The position numbers and the translations under genes were made by a program. From Pantoea deleyi (GTDB lineage Bacteria; Pseudomonadota; Gammaproteobacteria; Enterobacterales; Enterobacteriaceae), in contig NZ_CP071405.1 of NCBI RefSeq assembly GCF_022647325.1, forward strand, positions 1,922,001 to 1,986,000: a DNA stretch of 64,000 nucleotides, in the 5' to 3' direction. Below the pieces are notes generated by a model that was not told where the DNA came from, ran no database searches, and saw only the letters and a program-made list of their open reading frames with translations. Each line of letters opens with the position of its first letter. Position 1 is the stretch's first letter. Below, in pieces: positions 18,961 to 28,772 of the stretch.

Positions 18961-19914
18961 TTACTTAAACAGGTCTGCGGTGACGGTCAGGTTGCCGCCA
19001 CTCTGGTTCTGCCACTGACGGGTGACGTGGTAGAACTTCGCCCCTCTGTCAGCCGCACGCTTCGCCACTTCTTCTGACACTTCTGTCGGGGTGCCGAAGT
19101 GTCCGGTGAAGGTCACGGTATCGAACGGCTGCATCTGCGCAGCCGTAATCGCGTTGACTTCCTGCACGGATTTGCCGTTTGGCAGATTCACCGTGTAGCG
19201 CTTGCCAGTTGAGCTTTGCGTTTCGAAGAAACGGCCCACTTTGTTGCTTGGCGTTTCAGACGAGGCCACGCCAGGGATCTCGACGTTAGCCGCCGCTGCA
19301 CCACCGGTTGCCAGCGCGGCTTTACCCGCTTCGGAATCGGCCGGGATGGCGTTCGGGGTCTGCACCACGCGCGCTTTCGCATCGGCTTTGTAGACGTAAG
19401 CCGTCACGTACTGGTTGCCGCCGCTGTTCGCGTCGATCTGGCGAACGATAAAGAAGGCGGCGGCGCCTTTCTGTTTTGCGGCTTTGGAGATCGCATCGTT
19501 AACGTCCGGCTGGCTGGCAAAGAAGCCGCTGACCGAAACGGTATCAAAAGGCTCCAGCCGGTAGGCTTCCGCTTTTGGCAGTTCGTTGACGCCGTTGAAG
19601 CGACGGTAGGTTTTGGTGTCCTGGGCTTCCGGGGCATCGGCTTTATAGAGGTCGGCGGTGACGCGCCAGTTGCCGCTGTTACCGTTGCTGTCGTTAATCC
19701 CCTGAATGTAGAAAGAGGCCGCGCCCAGCTGATCTGCACGCTTCGACACCGCATCGGCAGCGTCGCCAATTGCGTTGAAACGGCCGGTGATATTAATACG
19801 TTCGAATGGCTTCAACGCGGCCGCTTTTTCTGGCGTTAACTCCTGCGCAGCGAATGCATTGGCTGCCAGCAGGGACAACAGAGTGGACGCCAGAATAGTG
19901 TTCTTCAGCTTCAT
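18961..19914 (-). CDS. ydgH: Periplasmic triple DUF1471 protein YdgH
   Basis: A 317-residue exported protein (E. coli 314) with a signal peptide cleaved after about NAFA-22 and three tandem DUF1471 (YdgH/BhsA/McbA) domains at about 34-100, 120-185 and 250-317. Each has a (P)F(D/E)xxxxxGxF beta strand, an A/D-rich helix with KRA or KAA, and an ending T(A/V)xxxYK or LFK. Single-domain members elsewhere in the window (54575 and 54883) are shorter relatives. Its molecular role is unknown; family members are linked to envelope stress and biofilm. It is divergent from pntAB. Confidence 0.93.
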   Translation of the reverse strand: MKLKNTILASTLLSLLAANAFAAQELTPEKAAALKPFERINITGRFNAIGDAADAVSKRADQLGAASFYIQGINDSNGNSGNWRVTADLYKADAPEAQDTKTYRRFNGVNELPKAEAYRLEPFDTVSVSGFFASQPDVNDAISKAAKQKGAAAFFIVRQIDANSGGNQYVTAYVYKADAKARVVQTPNAIPADSEAGKAALATGGAAAANVEIPGVASSETPSNKVGRFFETQSSTGKRYTVNLPNGKSVQEVNAITAAQMQPFDTVTFTGHFGTPTEVSEEVAKRAADRGAKFYHVTRQWQNQSGGNLTVTADLFK

Positions 19915-20451
19915 AAAAATAATCCTTCGCCTTACGCAAAAATGAGTACGAAAACGTGCTGGACTCTTGATGTATAACAGATTAGCCGCTGATTATTGCA
20001 TGTTATAAACAGACTGTCGCAGCGATTTTTTGTCTCACATCGCGTTATTCACAAACCGGTTTTTCATTTGATTATCATCTGAGTGCGCCAGGGCCATTTC
20101 TGCCGGGATTAACCGGTAAAAGCGGTAACGCTTAGCGCTATTTCAGTTAATGCATTGTTAAATAAAGGTTTTTAATAACGCCTTGTTCGCCCGAAGGCCC
20201 TCGTCTCTGGCAGAAAATCTGCCTGCGATACGATTTTGCAGTGGGATAACGCCGGTTTTTTAGCGCAACACTGAATAATCCGGCGAATGTCACGACGCGG
20301 CCTGGCGGCGGTAGATCGCCTGTCACATTTTCAGTAGGTTATAAACACTTTGAAACAGCGGCACCGTGACCGTAAGCCGGGACTATCATCCTGCTGCGCG
20401 GGCGCGTTGCCCATCCGGGCCATCATCCTTTAACCGATGAAAGGAAACACT
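19915..20451. other. ydgH-pntA intergenic region
   Basis: About 540 bases with no supported ORF. It must hold the divergent ydgH and pntAB promoters. TTATAAA around 20338-20344 is a possible pntA -10 with a poor -35. A short AT-rich tract lies at 20150-20180. I found no convincing FNR, CRP or small-RNA signal. Confidence 0.5.
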
Positions 20452-21984
20452 ATGTTAATTGGAATACCCAAGGAAAGGTTGCCAAACGAGTCGCGCGTGG
20501 CCGCCACGCCAAAGACCGTCGAACAACTGATCAGGCTGGGTTTCAGCGTCACGCTTGAGCATGACGCCGGTAAACGTGCCAGCTTCGATGATGAAAGCTA
20601 TCTCGCCGCCGGTGCCACACTCAGCGACAGAGAGCAGGTCTGGCAGGCCGATATCGTGCTGAAGGTCAATGCACCGGATGATGAAGAGATCGCACTGACC
20701 CGCGCGGGCAGTACGCTGGTCAGCTTTATCTGGCCCGCGCAGAATCCGGCCCTGCTGGAGAAGCTGGCCGCGCGTCAGGTCACGGTGATGGCGATGGATT
20801 CGGTGCCGCGCATCTCGCGCGCGCAGTCGCTGGATGCCCTGAGCTCCATGGCGAACATCGCCGGTTATCGCGCCATCGTCGAGGCGGCCCACGAATTTGG
20901 CCGCTTCTTCACCGGTCAGATTACCGCGGCCGGTAAAGTGCCACCGGCAAAAGTGATGGTGATCGGGGCCGGTGTGGCCGGTCTGGCTGCGATTGGCGCG
21001 GCGGGCAGCCTGGGCGCGATTGTCCGGGCATTCGACACCCGCCCGGAGGTCAAAGAGCAGGTGCAGAGTATGGGCGCCGAATTCCTCGAACTCGATTTTG
21101 AAGAGGAGGCGGGCAGCGGTGACGGCTATGCCAGGGTCATGTCAGAGGCCTTTATCCGGGCCGAGATGGCGCTGTTTGCCAGCCAGGCGAAAGAGGTGGA
21201 TATCATCGTCACCACGGCGCTGATCCCCGGTAAACCGGCACCCGAACTGATCACCGCAGAGATGGTCGCCAGCATGAAGCCGGGCAGCGTGATTGTGGAT
21301 CTGGCCGCGCAGACCGGCGGCAACTGCGCGCTGACCGTCGCCGATCAGGTGACCGTGACCCCGAACGGCGTGAAGATCATCGGTTACACCGATCTGCCCA
21401 GCCGTCTGCCGACCCAGTCTTCCCAGCTCTACGGAACCAACCTGGTCAACCTGCTTAAGCTGCTGTGTAAAGAGAAGTCAGGCGAGATTGCTATCGATTT
21501 CGACGATGTGGTCGTGCGCGGAGTGACGGTGGTTCGCGCAGGCGAAATCACCTGGCCGGCTCCGCCGATTCAGGTCTCAGCCGCACCCCAGGCGAAAGCG
21601 GCAGCCGTGAAGCCGGCCGCGCCGGTTGAAACCCGGCCCGCGTCGCCGTGGCGCAACTATCTGCTGATGGCGCTGGCCATTGTGCTGTTTGGCTGGATGG
21701 CCAGCGTCGCGCCTGCGGAATTCCTCTCGCACTTCACCGTGTTCGCACTCGCCTGCGTGGTGGGCTACTACGTTGTCTGGAACGTCAGTCATGCGCTCCA
21801 TACGCCGCTGATGTCGGTGACCAATGCCATCTCCGGCATCATCGTTATCGGGGCGGTTTTGCAGATGGGGCACGGTGGCTGGGTCACCTTCATCGCCTTT
21901 ATTGCCGTGCTGATTGCCAGCATCAATATCTTTGGTGGCTTCACCGTCACCCAGCGCATGCTGAAAATGTTTCGTAAGGGGTAA
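20452..21984 (+). CDS. pntA: Proton-translocating NAD(P) transhydrogenase, alpha subunit
   Basis: The start at 20452 gives [14 protein letters not shown], collinear with E. coli PntA and exactly 510 residues; an upstream in-frame codon at 20437 lacks support, and AAGGA precedes 20452. Domain I (NAD-binding) has the dinucleotide motif GAGVAGLAA at about 173-181. A Pro/Ala-rich linker near 370-400 leads to the first membrane helices of domain II. With PntB it uses the proton gradient to reduce NADP+ with NADH at the inner membrane. pntB starts 3 bases after the stop. Confidence 0.98.
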   Translation: MLIGIPKERLPNESRVAATPKTVEQLIRLGFSVTLEHDAGKRASFDDESYLAAGATLSDREQVWQADIVLKVNAPDDEEIALTRAGSTLVSFIWPAQNPALLEKLAARQVTVMAMDSVPRISRAQSLDALSSMANIAGYRAIVEAAHEFGRFFTGQITAAGKVPPAKVMVIGAGVAGLAAIGAAGSLGAIVRAFDTRPEVKEQVQSMGAEFLELDFEEEAGSGDGYARVMSEAFIRAEMALFASQAKEVDIIVTTALIPGKPAPELITAEMVASMKPGSVIVDLAAQTGGNCALTVADQVTVTPNGVKIIGYTDLPSRLPTQSSQLYGTNLVNLLKLLCKEKSGEIAIDFDDVVVRGVTVVRAGEITWPAPPIQVSAAPQAKAAAVKPAAPVETRPASPWRNYLLMALAIVLFGWMASVAPAEFLSHFTVFALACVVGYYVVWNVSHALHTPLMSVTNAISGIIVIGAVLQMGHGGWVTFIAFIAVLIASINIFGGFTVTQRMLKMFRKG

Positions 21985-21987
21985 GCC

Positions 21988-23376
21988 ATGTCTGGCGGAT
22001 TAGTCACTGCAGCCTATATCGTGGCTGCCATTCTCTTCATCTGTAGCCTTGCGGGCCTCTCACGTCATGAGACCTCAAAGCGGGGCAATATTTTCGGTAT
22101 CAGCGGCATGGCGATTGCGCTGGTCGCGACCATCTTCGGCCCGGACAGCGGCCATGTCGCCTGGATCCTGCTGGCGATGGTCATCGGTGGCGCCATCGGT
22201 ATTCGTCTGGCGAAAAAGGTCGAAATGACCGAAATGCCGGAGCTGGTGGCGATTCTGCACAGCTTCGTCGGCCTGGCCGCGGTGCTGGTGGGCATCAACA
22301 GTTACATCGAACACGCGCCTGGTCTGCCCGCCGTGCTGGAGAATATCCACCTCAGCGAGGTCTTTGTCGGGATCTTTATCGGTGCCGTAACCTTCACCGG
22401 CTCGCTGGTGGCCTTTGGCAAACTGTGTGGCAAGGTCTCCTCACGGCCGCTGGCACTGCCTCATCGTCATAAGCTGAATCTGCTGGCGCTGGTCGTCTCG
22501 TTCCTGCTGCTGCTGTGGTTTGTGAACACCGGCAGCACCGCCGCGCAGGTCTTTGCGCTGCTGCTGATGACGGTGATTGCGCTGGCGTTTGGCTGGCATC
22601 TGGTCGCCTCTATCGGCGGCGCGGATATGCCGGTCGTGGTCTCAATGCTCAACTCCTACTCGGGCTGGGCGGCCGCGGCGGCCGGTTTCATGCTCAGCAA
22701 CGATCTGCTGATTGTGACCGGTGCGCTGGTCGGCTCATCCGGTGCCATCCTCTCCTATATCATGTGTAAAGCGATGAACCGCTCGTTTATCAGCGTGATC
22801 GCCGGTGGCTTTGGCACCGACGTGAGCAGCGGTGATGATGCGCAGGAAGCGGGGGAGTATCGCGAGATTACCGCTGAAGAGACCGCCGAGATGCTCAAGG
22901 CGTCCGGTTCGGTGATCATCACGCCGGGATACGGCATGGCGGTGGCGCAGGCGCAGTATCCGGTGGCGGAAATTACCGCCCGGCTGCGGGCGCTGGGCAT
23001 CAACGTGCGTTTTGGGATCCATCCGGTGGCAGGGCGTCTGCCGGGGCACATGAACGTACTGCTGGCCGAAGCGAAGGTGCCGTATGACGTGGTGCTGGAG
23101 ATGGATGAGATCAACGATGACTTCAGCAACACCGACACCGTGCTGGTGATCGGCGCGAACGACACCGTTAACCCGGCCGCACAGGACGATCCCCGCAGTC
23201 CGATAGCCGGTATGCCGGTGCTGGAAGTGTGGAAGGCGCAGAATGTGGTGGTGTTTAAACGGTCGATGAATACCGGCTATGCCGGGGTACAGAACCCGCT
23301 CTTCTTCAAAGAGAACAGTCAGATGCTGTTTGGCGATGCCAAAGCCAGCGTGGAAGCGATTCTCAAAGCGCTGTAA
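21988..23376 (+). CDS. pntB: Proton-translocating NAD(P) transhydrogenase, beta subunit
   Basis: A 462-residue subunit, identical in length to E. coli PntB. The first ~260 residues are the membrane domain (about 8-9 helices, with the proton-channel His in [11 protein letters not shown]). The rest is the NADP(H)-binding domain III with [11 protein letters not shown], the GAND motif and the terminal MLFGDAK element. It is co-transcribed with pntA and followed by a strong terminator. Confidence 0.98.
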   Translation: MSGGLVTAAYIVAAILFICSLAGLSRHETSKRGNIFGISGMAIALVATIFGPDSGHVAWILLAMVIGGAIGIRLAKKVEMTEMPELVAILHSFVGLAAVLVGINSYIEHAPGLPAVLENIHLSEVFVGIFIGAVTFTGSLVAFGKLCGKVSSRPLALPHRHKLNLLALVVSFLLLLWFVNTGSTAAQVFALLLMTVIALAFGWHLVASIGGADMPVVVSMLNSYSGWAAAAAGFMLSNDLLIVTGALVGSSGAILSYIMCKAMNRSFISVIAGGFGTDVSSGDDAQEAGEYREITAEETAEMLKASGSVIITPGYGMAVAQAQYPVAEITARLRALGINVRFGIHPVAGRLPGHMNVLLAEAKVPYDVVLEMDEINDDFSNTDTVLVIGANDTVNPAAQDDPRSPIAGMPVLEVWKAQNVVVFKRSMNTGYAGVQNPLFFKENSQMLFGDAKASVEAILKAL

Positions 23377-23378
23377 TA

Positions 23379-23408
23379 AAAACGGGCGGCTCATCAGCCG
23401 CCCGTTTT
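23379..23408. terminator. Bidirectional terminator between pntB and uspE
   Basis: A 13-bp perfect stem AAAACGGGCGGCT/AGCCGCCCGTTTT with a 4-base loop. The A-tract and T-tract are built into the stem, so it works in both directions for the convergent pntAB and uspE transcripts. Confidence 0.9.
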
Positions 23409-23422
23409 CTTATAAAGAGGCG

Positions 23423-24379
23423 TTAATCCTCCTCATCCTCTTCATCATCCAGGTCGATTGGCGATTTGAAATCGTCGGGCTTCAGCGCCAGCAGGTCGCA
23501 GCGCAGATGGTCAATGACCTGTTCCGCCGTATTGCCCAGGAACGCCGCCGAGAGACCGGTGCGCCCGATGGTGCCGAGCACAACCACGCCTGCGCCCAGA
23601 TGTGCCGCCAGATCGGGGATCACCTCTTCCGGCAGGCCCTTGGCGACGTGAGTGAACTCTTCCCCGATAGAGAACTTCTGGCGCAGCGCCTTCATGGCGA
23701 CCAGATGCTGGCCCCGGATGGCGTCGTTATAGACGCTGGGATCGAAATCGGGCAGCTCAATCGCAATATTGATAGGGGTAATCGGATAGGCACCGACCAG
23801 ATGCACCTCGGTCTGATTGACCTTTTCCGCCAGCTTCACCGTTTCACGGATTAGCTTCTGATTCAGGCCGTCGTGATGCGGCTCCTCGCTGGCCAGGTTA
23901 ACCGCGACGATTGCCTTACCGCCCTCCGGCCACGGCTGATCTTTCACCATCCAGACCGGGCACGGACATTTGCGCAGCAGATGCCAGTCGGTCGGGGTAA
24001 AAATCACCGACTCCAGGCGATCATGCTGATGCGCCATTTTCAGCACCAGGTCATGCTGATGGGCGAGCACTTCCTGGATGATGGCTTCATAAGGACGGTT
24101 GTGCCAGATCACTTTGATGTCGATATCGACACCGGCATCAAGATAGGCGTGCGCCTGTTCGCGGATCCATTCCGTGCGCTGGCTGATCACGCCCTGACGC
24201 ATCGAGGCGCGCTCATCCGGTGAAAGCAGGGTAGTCATCTCATACGAGAAGTCATAAATAGGCAGGAACGCTTTAATTCTTCCGCCAATCCGCTGATTAA
24301 GATAGACCGCACGCCGCAGCGCGGGCTGATCGTCTTGCTGGGGATCGATAGCGACCAGAATATTTTGGTATTGAGACAT
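23423..24379 (-). CDS. uspE: Universal stress protein E
   Basis: A 318-residue tandem Usp protein (E. coli UspE 316). Domain 1 is about 4-145 and starts ILVAIDP; domain 2 is about 155-305 and ends with [21 protein letters not shown], the usual nucleotide-binding GxxGR...GN(T/S)AE type element. The C-terminus is an acidic tail ([10 protein letters not shown]). UspE aids survival of oxidative and DNA-damage stress. It sits downstream of fnr on the same strand with a 116-base gap, as in E. coli. Confidence 0.95.
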   Translation of the reverse strand: MSQYQNILVAIDPQQDDQPALRRAVYLNQRIGGRIKAFLPIYDFSYEMTTLLSPDERASMRQGVISQRTEWIREQAHAYLDAGVDIDIKVIWHNRPYEAIIQEVLAHQHDLVLKMAHQHDRLESVIFTPTDWHLLRKCPCPVWMVKDQPWPEGGKAIVAVNLASEEPHHDGLNQKLIRETVKLAEKVNQTEVHLVGAYPITPINIAIELPDFDPSVYNDAIRGQHLVAMKALRQKFSIGEEFTHVAKGLPEEVIPDLAAHLGAGVVVLGTIGRTGLSAAFLGNTAEQVIDHLRCDLLALKPDDFKSPIDLDDEEDEED

Positions 24380-24495
24380 GAGGCATTCTCCTTAAACCCG
24401 AGCGTTGGATTAAAGATAGCCTATGTTTCACAGCGGAAGAAGTGAAAAAGTTACTGCCGGATCAACAAAATAAGATTTATTGATCCGGCGGCGGA

Positions 24496-25248
24496 TCAGG
24501 CGGCCTGATGGCTCTGACCGGCTAACTCTTCCAGCAGGGCGTGGTTTTCGATGGTGATATATTTGCCTTTTACCGCCAGCATGCCGGACTTCTGGAAACG
24601 CCCCAGCAGACGGCTGATGGTTTCCACGGTCAGGCCCAGGTAATTACCGATGTCGCCACGGGTCATGGTGAGGCGGAACTCACGCTGTGAGAAGCCACGC
24701 TGACCAAAACGGCGCGAAAGATTCCAGATAAACGCCGCCAGGCGCTCTTCGGCATTTTTCTTCGACAGCAGCAGGATCATATCCTGGTCGCCTTTGATTT
24801 CGCCGCTCATCAGGCGCATCATCTGCTGACGCAGCGCAGGCATTTTGCCCGACAGGTCATCCAGCGTTTCAAACGGAATTTCACAGACCATGGCCGTTTC
24901 CAGCGCCTGGGCAAAGCTGGGATGGCTGGACCCCATGATGGCATCAAAGCCGACCAGGTCACCCGCCAGGTGAAAACCGGTGATCTGCTCATCACCCTGT
25001 TCGGTAATGGTGTAGCTTTTGATGGTGCCTGAGCGAATCGCATAGAGAGACTTCAGTTCATCCCCGGCTTTAAAGAGCGTTTGCCCTTTCTGAATCGGTT
25101 TCTTACGCTCAATGATATTGTCGAGCTGATCCAGCTCATGTTCATTTAACGTGAAGGGGATGCAGAGCTGACTGATGCTGCAATCCTGGCAGTGAATGGC
25201 ACAACCGCCTGACTGAATACGACGAATGCTGCGTTTTTCAGGGATCAT
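24496..25248 (-). CDS. fnr: Anaerobic global regulator FNR
   Basis: A 250-residue CRP-family regulator with the oxygen-sensing [4Fe-4S] ligands C20, C23, C29 and C122 in place (C16 is also conserved). The cyclic-nucleotide-like beta barrel is followed by a dimer helix and a helix-turn-helix (about 196-220) containing [10 protein letters not shown], the E-SR recognition residues for TTGAT half-sites. Without oxygen it dimerises and activates anaerobic genes and represses aerobic ones. An FNR site overlaps its own promoter. In E. coli ogt and the abg genes follow upstream; here smrA comes next instead. Confidence 0.99.
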   Translation of the reverse strand: MIPEKRSIRRIQSGGCAIHCQDCSISQLCIPFTLNEHELDQLDNIIERKKPIQKGQTLFKAGDELKSLYAIRSGTIKSYTITEQGDEQITGFHLAGDLVGFDAIMGSSHPSFAQALETAMVCEIPFETLDDLSGKMPALRQQMMRLMSGEIKGDQDMILLLSKKNAEERLAAFIWNLSRRFGQRGFSQREFRLTMTRGDIGNYLGLTVETISRLLGRFQKSGMLAVKGKYITIENHALLEELAGQSHQAA

Positions 25249-25268
25249 AATAGTTTGCTCGACGATTA

Positions 25269-25282
25269 TTGACTGGGGTCAA
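25269..25282 (-). promoter_or_regulatory. FNR operator in the fnr promoter
   Basis: TTGACTGGGGTCAA is a symmetric FNR box (TTGAC-N4-GTCAA). On the minus strand it directly follows the -10-like TTAAAAT and lies 21-34 bases before the fnr ATG, so bound FNR would cover the start of transcription and repress. E. coli fnr has a similarly placed autoregulatory site. Confidence 0.8.
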
Positions 25283-25564
25283 TTTTAACATTTTTTGCGC
25301 TGAAGGGAACTCATCCGAGCAGTTTTACACCCACAAAGATCAGGGTCGTATGGGACAGCGCGGAAGGCCGCTGTAGCGGGCTTTCCGTCACGCACATCAC
25401 CTCGCTGTCACGAAAACTTTCCGCTTTTGTGATCTGCTCCACGGTTCTGCTGCGCGAAATCTGGACAAAAAAGCGGGGTGGCCCGGTGATTGCAGATTTT
25501 GCTACGCTAACGTCATAAGCCTGATTTACCCGTTCCATCAATTTTAACCAGGTGTGAGAAAACC
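25283..25564. other. fnr-smrA intergenic region
   Basis: No supported gene. A 76-codon minus-strand frame at 25311-25541 lacks domain or membrane character and a good ribosome site. A possible smrA promoter is TTGCAG near 25490 followed by TACGCT about 10-15 bases on. The E. coli small RNA McaS, found upstream of smrA, is not recognisable here. Confidence 0.45.
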
Positions 25565-26131
25565 ATGAACCTTGATGATAACGATCTCTTTCGGGATGCC
25601 ATGGGTGATGTCACGCCGTTAAAAGACACCACGACAACTTTATGGCTCAAATCACCCTCCACGAAAGCCCCGCGCCATCCGCCTGGTGAGTCAGAGCAGG
25701 AAAACTTTCTGACCCGGGGCTATCTGGAGATCGTGCCGCTCAATACGCCGCTGGAGTACAAGGCCGACGGCATTCAGCAGGGCATTCTGGATAAGCTGCG
25801 CAGAGGCGAATATGCGCTGGATGCGAGCCTGAACCTGCTGCGTCAGCCGGTGGAGACCTGCCGTCAGGCGCTGTTCAGTTTTATGATGCAGGCGCACAAA
25901 CAGGGATTAAGGAATCTGCTGATCATCCACGGCAAAGGCCGCGATGATGAGTCGCACGCCAACATCGTGCGCAGCTATCTGGCGCGCTGGTTACCGCAGT
26001 TTGAGGATGTACAGACGTTCTGCGTGGCGCAGACTCAGCACGGCGGGGGCGGCGCGCTCTATGTAGGCTTGCGGAAAACCGATAAAGCGCGGCTTGAAAA
26101 CCGCGAGCGGCATGCGAAACGCAGCCGCTAG
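25565..26131 (+). CDS. smrA: Smr-domain endonuclease SmrA
   Basis: A 188-residue protein (E. coli SmrA/YdaL 187). The C-terminal Smr domain (about 85-170) has LDASLNLLRQPVE in place of the usual LDLHG strand, as in E. coli SmrA, and the conserved HGKG motif (LLIIHGKGRDDESHAN). Smr domains of this group have DNA- or RNA-nicking activity. The C-terminus is basic (NRERHAKRSR). Its stop codon overlaps that of the convergent LysR gene through a shared CTAG. Confidence 0.92.
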   Translation: MNLDDNDLFRDAMGDVTPLKDTTTTLWLKSPSTKAPRHPPGESEQENFLTRGYLEIVPLNTPLEYKADGIQQGILDKLRRGEYALDASLNLLRQPVETCRQALFSFMMQAHKQGLRNLLIIHGKGRDDESHANIVRSYLARWLPQFEDVQTFCVAQTQHGGGGALYVGLRKTDKARLENRERHAKRSR

Positions 26132-27048
26132 CTGTGAAACTTGCGGATGGTGGACATCAGAACCTCGGCGCTCAGGCTCAGCTCTGCGCCGGTGCGGGTA
26201 ATAATGCCGACCGGTTCACCCGGACCGGAAGAGTTAATTGGCAGGGCGCAGACAGCATTGTGGCTGAGATCCTCTTTAATCGCGCCGGAGGGAACAAACC
26301 AGATATAGTCGTAGCGCAGCGCGAGCTGGCGCGCCAGCGAGGTCGATGAGGTCTCGATGCAGTGAGGCGGCAGGGCACTGCCCTGTTCATCCAGCATCTG
26401 TTGGGCGATGCGGCGTGGCGCAGTGCCTTCGGGTGAAATCACCACCGGCCACTGCATGGCGCGGGAAAGTGTGACGTTGTCACTTAAGAGCGGATGTTCC
26501 GGCCTGACCACCAGCTTCAGGGATTCCAGAAACAGCAGTTCATAGGTCAGTCCGGTCATCATGTCGCTGTCCGCCATCCGGCCAATGCCGATGTCAAACT
26601 CGCCCGCGCGCAGGCCAGCCAGCAGCACATTGTTATGCAGCGTCGCCACCTGGATGGTGGTGTTGGGCTGTAGCTGATGAAAACGGTCAAGGATGCGCGG
26701 CAGCATGCCCATCGCCGCCGTGGTCAGGGCGCCCAGCCGGATGATCACCGGGGCGTCGCCCGGCTGTTCGTTGAAACTCTGCCCGGCATGATTCAGGGCG
26801 TCGAGCACCCGGACGGCGTGGGTCAGAAACTGTTCGCCCATGGTGGTCAGCTGCGCCCCCAGCCGGCCTCGTTCAAACAGACGCACACCCGTCAGCTCTT
26901 CCAGTTCGTTCAGGGTCTTGGAGAGCGCGGGCTGGCTCAGGCTCAGCGTCTCTGCCGCCCGGCCCAGGGTACCCTGCTGCGCAACGGCAACGAAGGTATG
27001 TAGATGGCGCAAGCGAATGCGCTGATTGAAAAGGATATTTTTTTCCAT
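26128..27048 (-). CDS. LysR-family regulator, PcaQ/GbpR-like
   Basis: A 306-residue LysR regulator. The winged HTH occupies about 11-70 (RLRHLHTFVAVAQQGTLGRAAETLSLSQPALSKTLNELE, given here as the region start and end), and the effector domain about 95-300. The RLRHL(H/Q)TFV opening and the A-x-x-L-x-(L/V)SQPA(L/V)(S/T)K arrangement resemble PcaQ and GbpR, regulators of aromatic-acid or sugar uptake. It is divergent from an aromatic-acid:H+ symporter gene 322 bases away and is probably its activator. The effector cannot be read from sequence. Confidence 0.9.
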   Translation of the reverse strand: MEKNILFNQRIRLRHLHTFVAVAQQGTLGRAAETLSLSQPALSKTLNELEELTGVRLFERGRLGAQLTTMGEQFLTHAVRVLDALNHAGQSFNEQPGDAPVIIRLGALTTAAMGMLPRILDRFHQLQPNTTIQVATLHNNVLLAGLRAGEFDIGIGRMADSDMMTGLTYELLFLESLKLVVRPEHPLLSDNVTLSRAMQWPVVISPEGTAPRRIAQQMLDEQGSALPPHCIETSSTSLARQLALRYDYIWFVPSGAIKEDLSHNAVCALPINSSGPGEPVGIITRTGAELSLSAEVLMSTIRKFHS

Positions 27049-27370
27049 AGCCTCAACTTAATGAGAATCACTGCCTTCAGGCAATAGTTTAAAATGAATT
27101 TTGTTAACTTTGCTGCAAAATTATTTTAACAAACAGGGTGGAAAGCGGCGGTTTTCCCGTTAACCCTCTGAAAGAAAACTGTTCATTTTAAAAATGCCCG
27201 AACGAAAGCACTCCCGGCCAGCCCACTATCAAGGACTTAGCGCGTCCGGATAGCATCATTCTCTCCTTTCTGCAAAAAAACTGACCGCTTAAGGTTAACG
27301 ATGGGCTATCATTAGCGCCGTTTTTTTTACTTAAACTGATGTCGGATTCGTTTCTCCCGGAGAGTGTTCA
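27049..27370. other. LysR-AAHS divergent control region
   Basis: About 320 bases, AT-rich in its left part (27040-27135), with no supported gene. It must contain the divergent promoters and LysR sites. I could not settle on one T-N11-A palindrome. A T-run at 27322-27328 is preceded by no good stem. Confidence 0.5.
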
Positions 27371-28705
27371 TTGACCAGCGTCGAGGCGGTAGATGTCCGC
27401 CAGCTTATCAATCAGCAGGGGCTCAGCCGCTGGCAAAAGCGACTTATCGCCCTCTGTTTTATCGTGGTGGCACTCGATGGCATGGACATTGCGATTATGG
27501 GCTTTATTGCGCCCACGCTGAAAGCGGCGTGGGGCGTCACCAACCATCAGCTCGGGCTGGTGATTAGCGCGGCGCTGATCGGGCTGGCGCTGGGGGCAAT
27601 GGTGGCAGGGCCGCTGGCCGACCGCTACGGCCGTCGCCTGATGATCCTGTTCAGCGTCCTGTTTTTTGGCCTCTGGACGCTGGCTACCGCGCTGTCGCAG
27701 AACATCGAGCAGATGATGCTGTTCCGGTTTCTGACCGGGCTGGGGCTGGGTGCCGCGATGCCCAACGTCGGCACGCTGGTGGCAGAGTATGCGCCTGAAC
27801 GCCGCCGCGCCTTTATCATCACGGTGGTGTTCTGCGGATTCACCTTCGGGGCCGCCAGCGGGGGCTTTGCCGCCTCCTGGCTCCTGCCGCGCTACGACTG
27901 GCACTCGGTACTGCTGCTCGGCGGCATCCTGCCGCTGCTGGTGCTGCCGCTGCTGATCCGGGGCCTGCCGGAGTCGGTGCGCTTTCTCATCAGCCGTGGC
28001 GCGCCTGCCGCCCGCATTCACGCTATTCTCGACCGGATGATGCCCGGCAAAACCCCGCCTGACTGCGCGTTCCACGCTCCGGAAGCGACCTTGCCGGACA
28101 GCGGTGCGGTCGGTACCGTGCTGTCGCGCCGCTATCTGTTCGGCAGCACCATGCTGTGGGGCGGCTACTTTATGGGCCTGTTCCTGGTTTATCTGATCGG
28201 CAGCTGGCTGCCCTCGCTGGTCAACACCCTGGGGATGTCGGTCACCGAGGCCGCGATTATCACCGCGATGTATCAGGCTGGCGGAACCTTAGGGTCGCTG
28301 TTTGCGGGCTGGCTGATGGACCGGTTCAACGCCAACCTGGCGCTGGCCGCCATCTATGGCTGCGGCGGGCTGTTTATCGTGGCGCTCGGCTACTCCCCGG
28401 CGGAAGTCGGCATGATGAGCGCCATCGCCTTTTGCAGCGGGTTCTGCTTTAACGGGGCCAATACCGGCATGAATGCCTTATCTGCCAGCTACTATCCGAC
28501 CCATGCCCGCGCCACCGGCTCCAGCTGGATGCATGGCGTGGGGCGCGTCGGCGCGATCCTCAGCGCTTTTGTGGGCGCCGAAATGCTTTCTCTGGGCTGG
28601 TCGTTCAGCGTGATTTTCCTGCTGCTGGCGATACCGGCTGTGATCACCAGCCTGATGCTGCTGTTAAAAAATCGCTTCGGCTTTAAGCCGATCACAGATT
28701 CGTGA
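27371..28705 (+). CDS. MFS transporter, aromatic acid:H+ symporter (AAHS) family
   Basis: A 444-residue 12-helix MFS transporter. The TTG start at 27371 is supported by GGAGAG 6 bases upstream. TM1 carries the AAHS signature DGMD (VVALDGMDIAIMGF), and the loop 2-3 motif GPLADRYGRR follows. PcaK, BenK and MhpT belong to this family and import benzoates, 4-hydroxybenzoate or phenylpropanoids. Which substrate applies here is unknown, since no ring-cleavage genes are in the window. The divergent PcaQ-like regulator and the downstream ydcJ are its likely functional context. Confidence 0.9.
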   Translation: MTSVEAVDVRQLINQQGLSRWQKRLIALCFIVVALDGMDIAIMGFIAPTLKAAWGVTNHQLGLVISAALIGLALGAMVAGPLADRYGRRLMILFSVLFFGLWTLATALSQNIEQMMLFRFLTGLGLGAAMPNVGTLVAEYAPERRRAFIITVVFCGFTFGAASGGFAASWLLPRYDWHSVLLLGGILPLLVLPLLIRGLPESVRFLISRGAPAARIHAILDRMMPGKTPPDCAFHAPEATLPDSGAVGTVLSRRYLFGSTMLWGGYFMGLFLVYLIGSWLPSLVNTLGMSVTEAAIITAMYQAGGTLGSLFAGWLMDRFNANLALAAIYGCGGLFIVALGYSPAEVGMMSAIAFCSGFCFNGANTGMNALSASYYPTHARATGSSWMHGVGRVGAILSAFVGAEMLSLGWSFSVIFLLLAIPAVITSLMLLLKNRFGFKPITDS

Positions 28706-28772
28706 TTTTTTCCGCTGCCGCCAGCGCGTTGCATTACAGTAGCAGCAACGCTCACGGTGTCAGGTGGATAAG

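Noticed and set aside
25311..25541. 76-codon minus-strand frame between fnr and smrA
   Set aside because: No good start context and no protein-like features.
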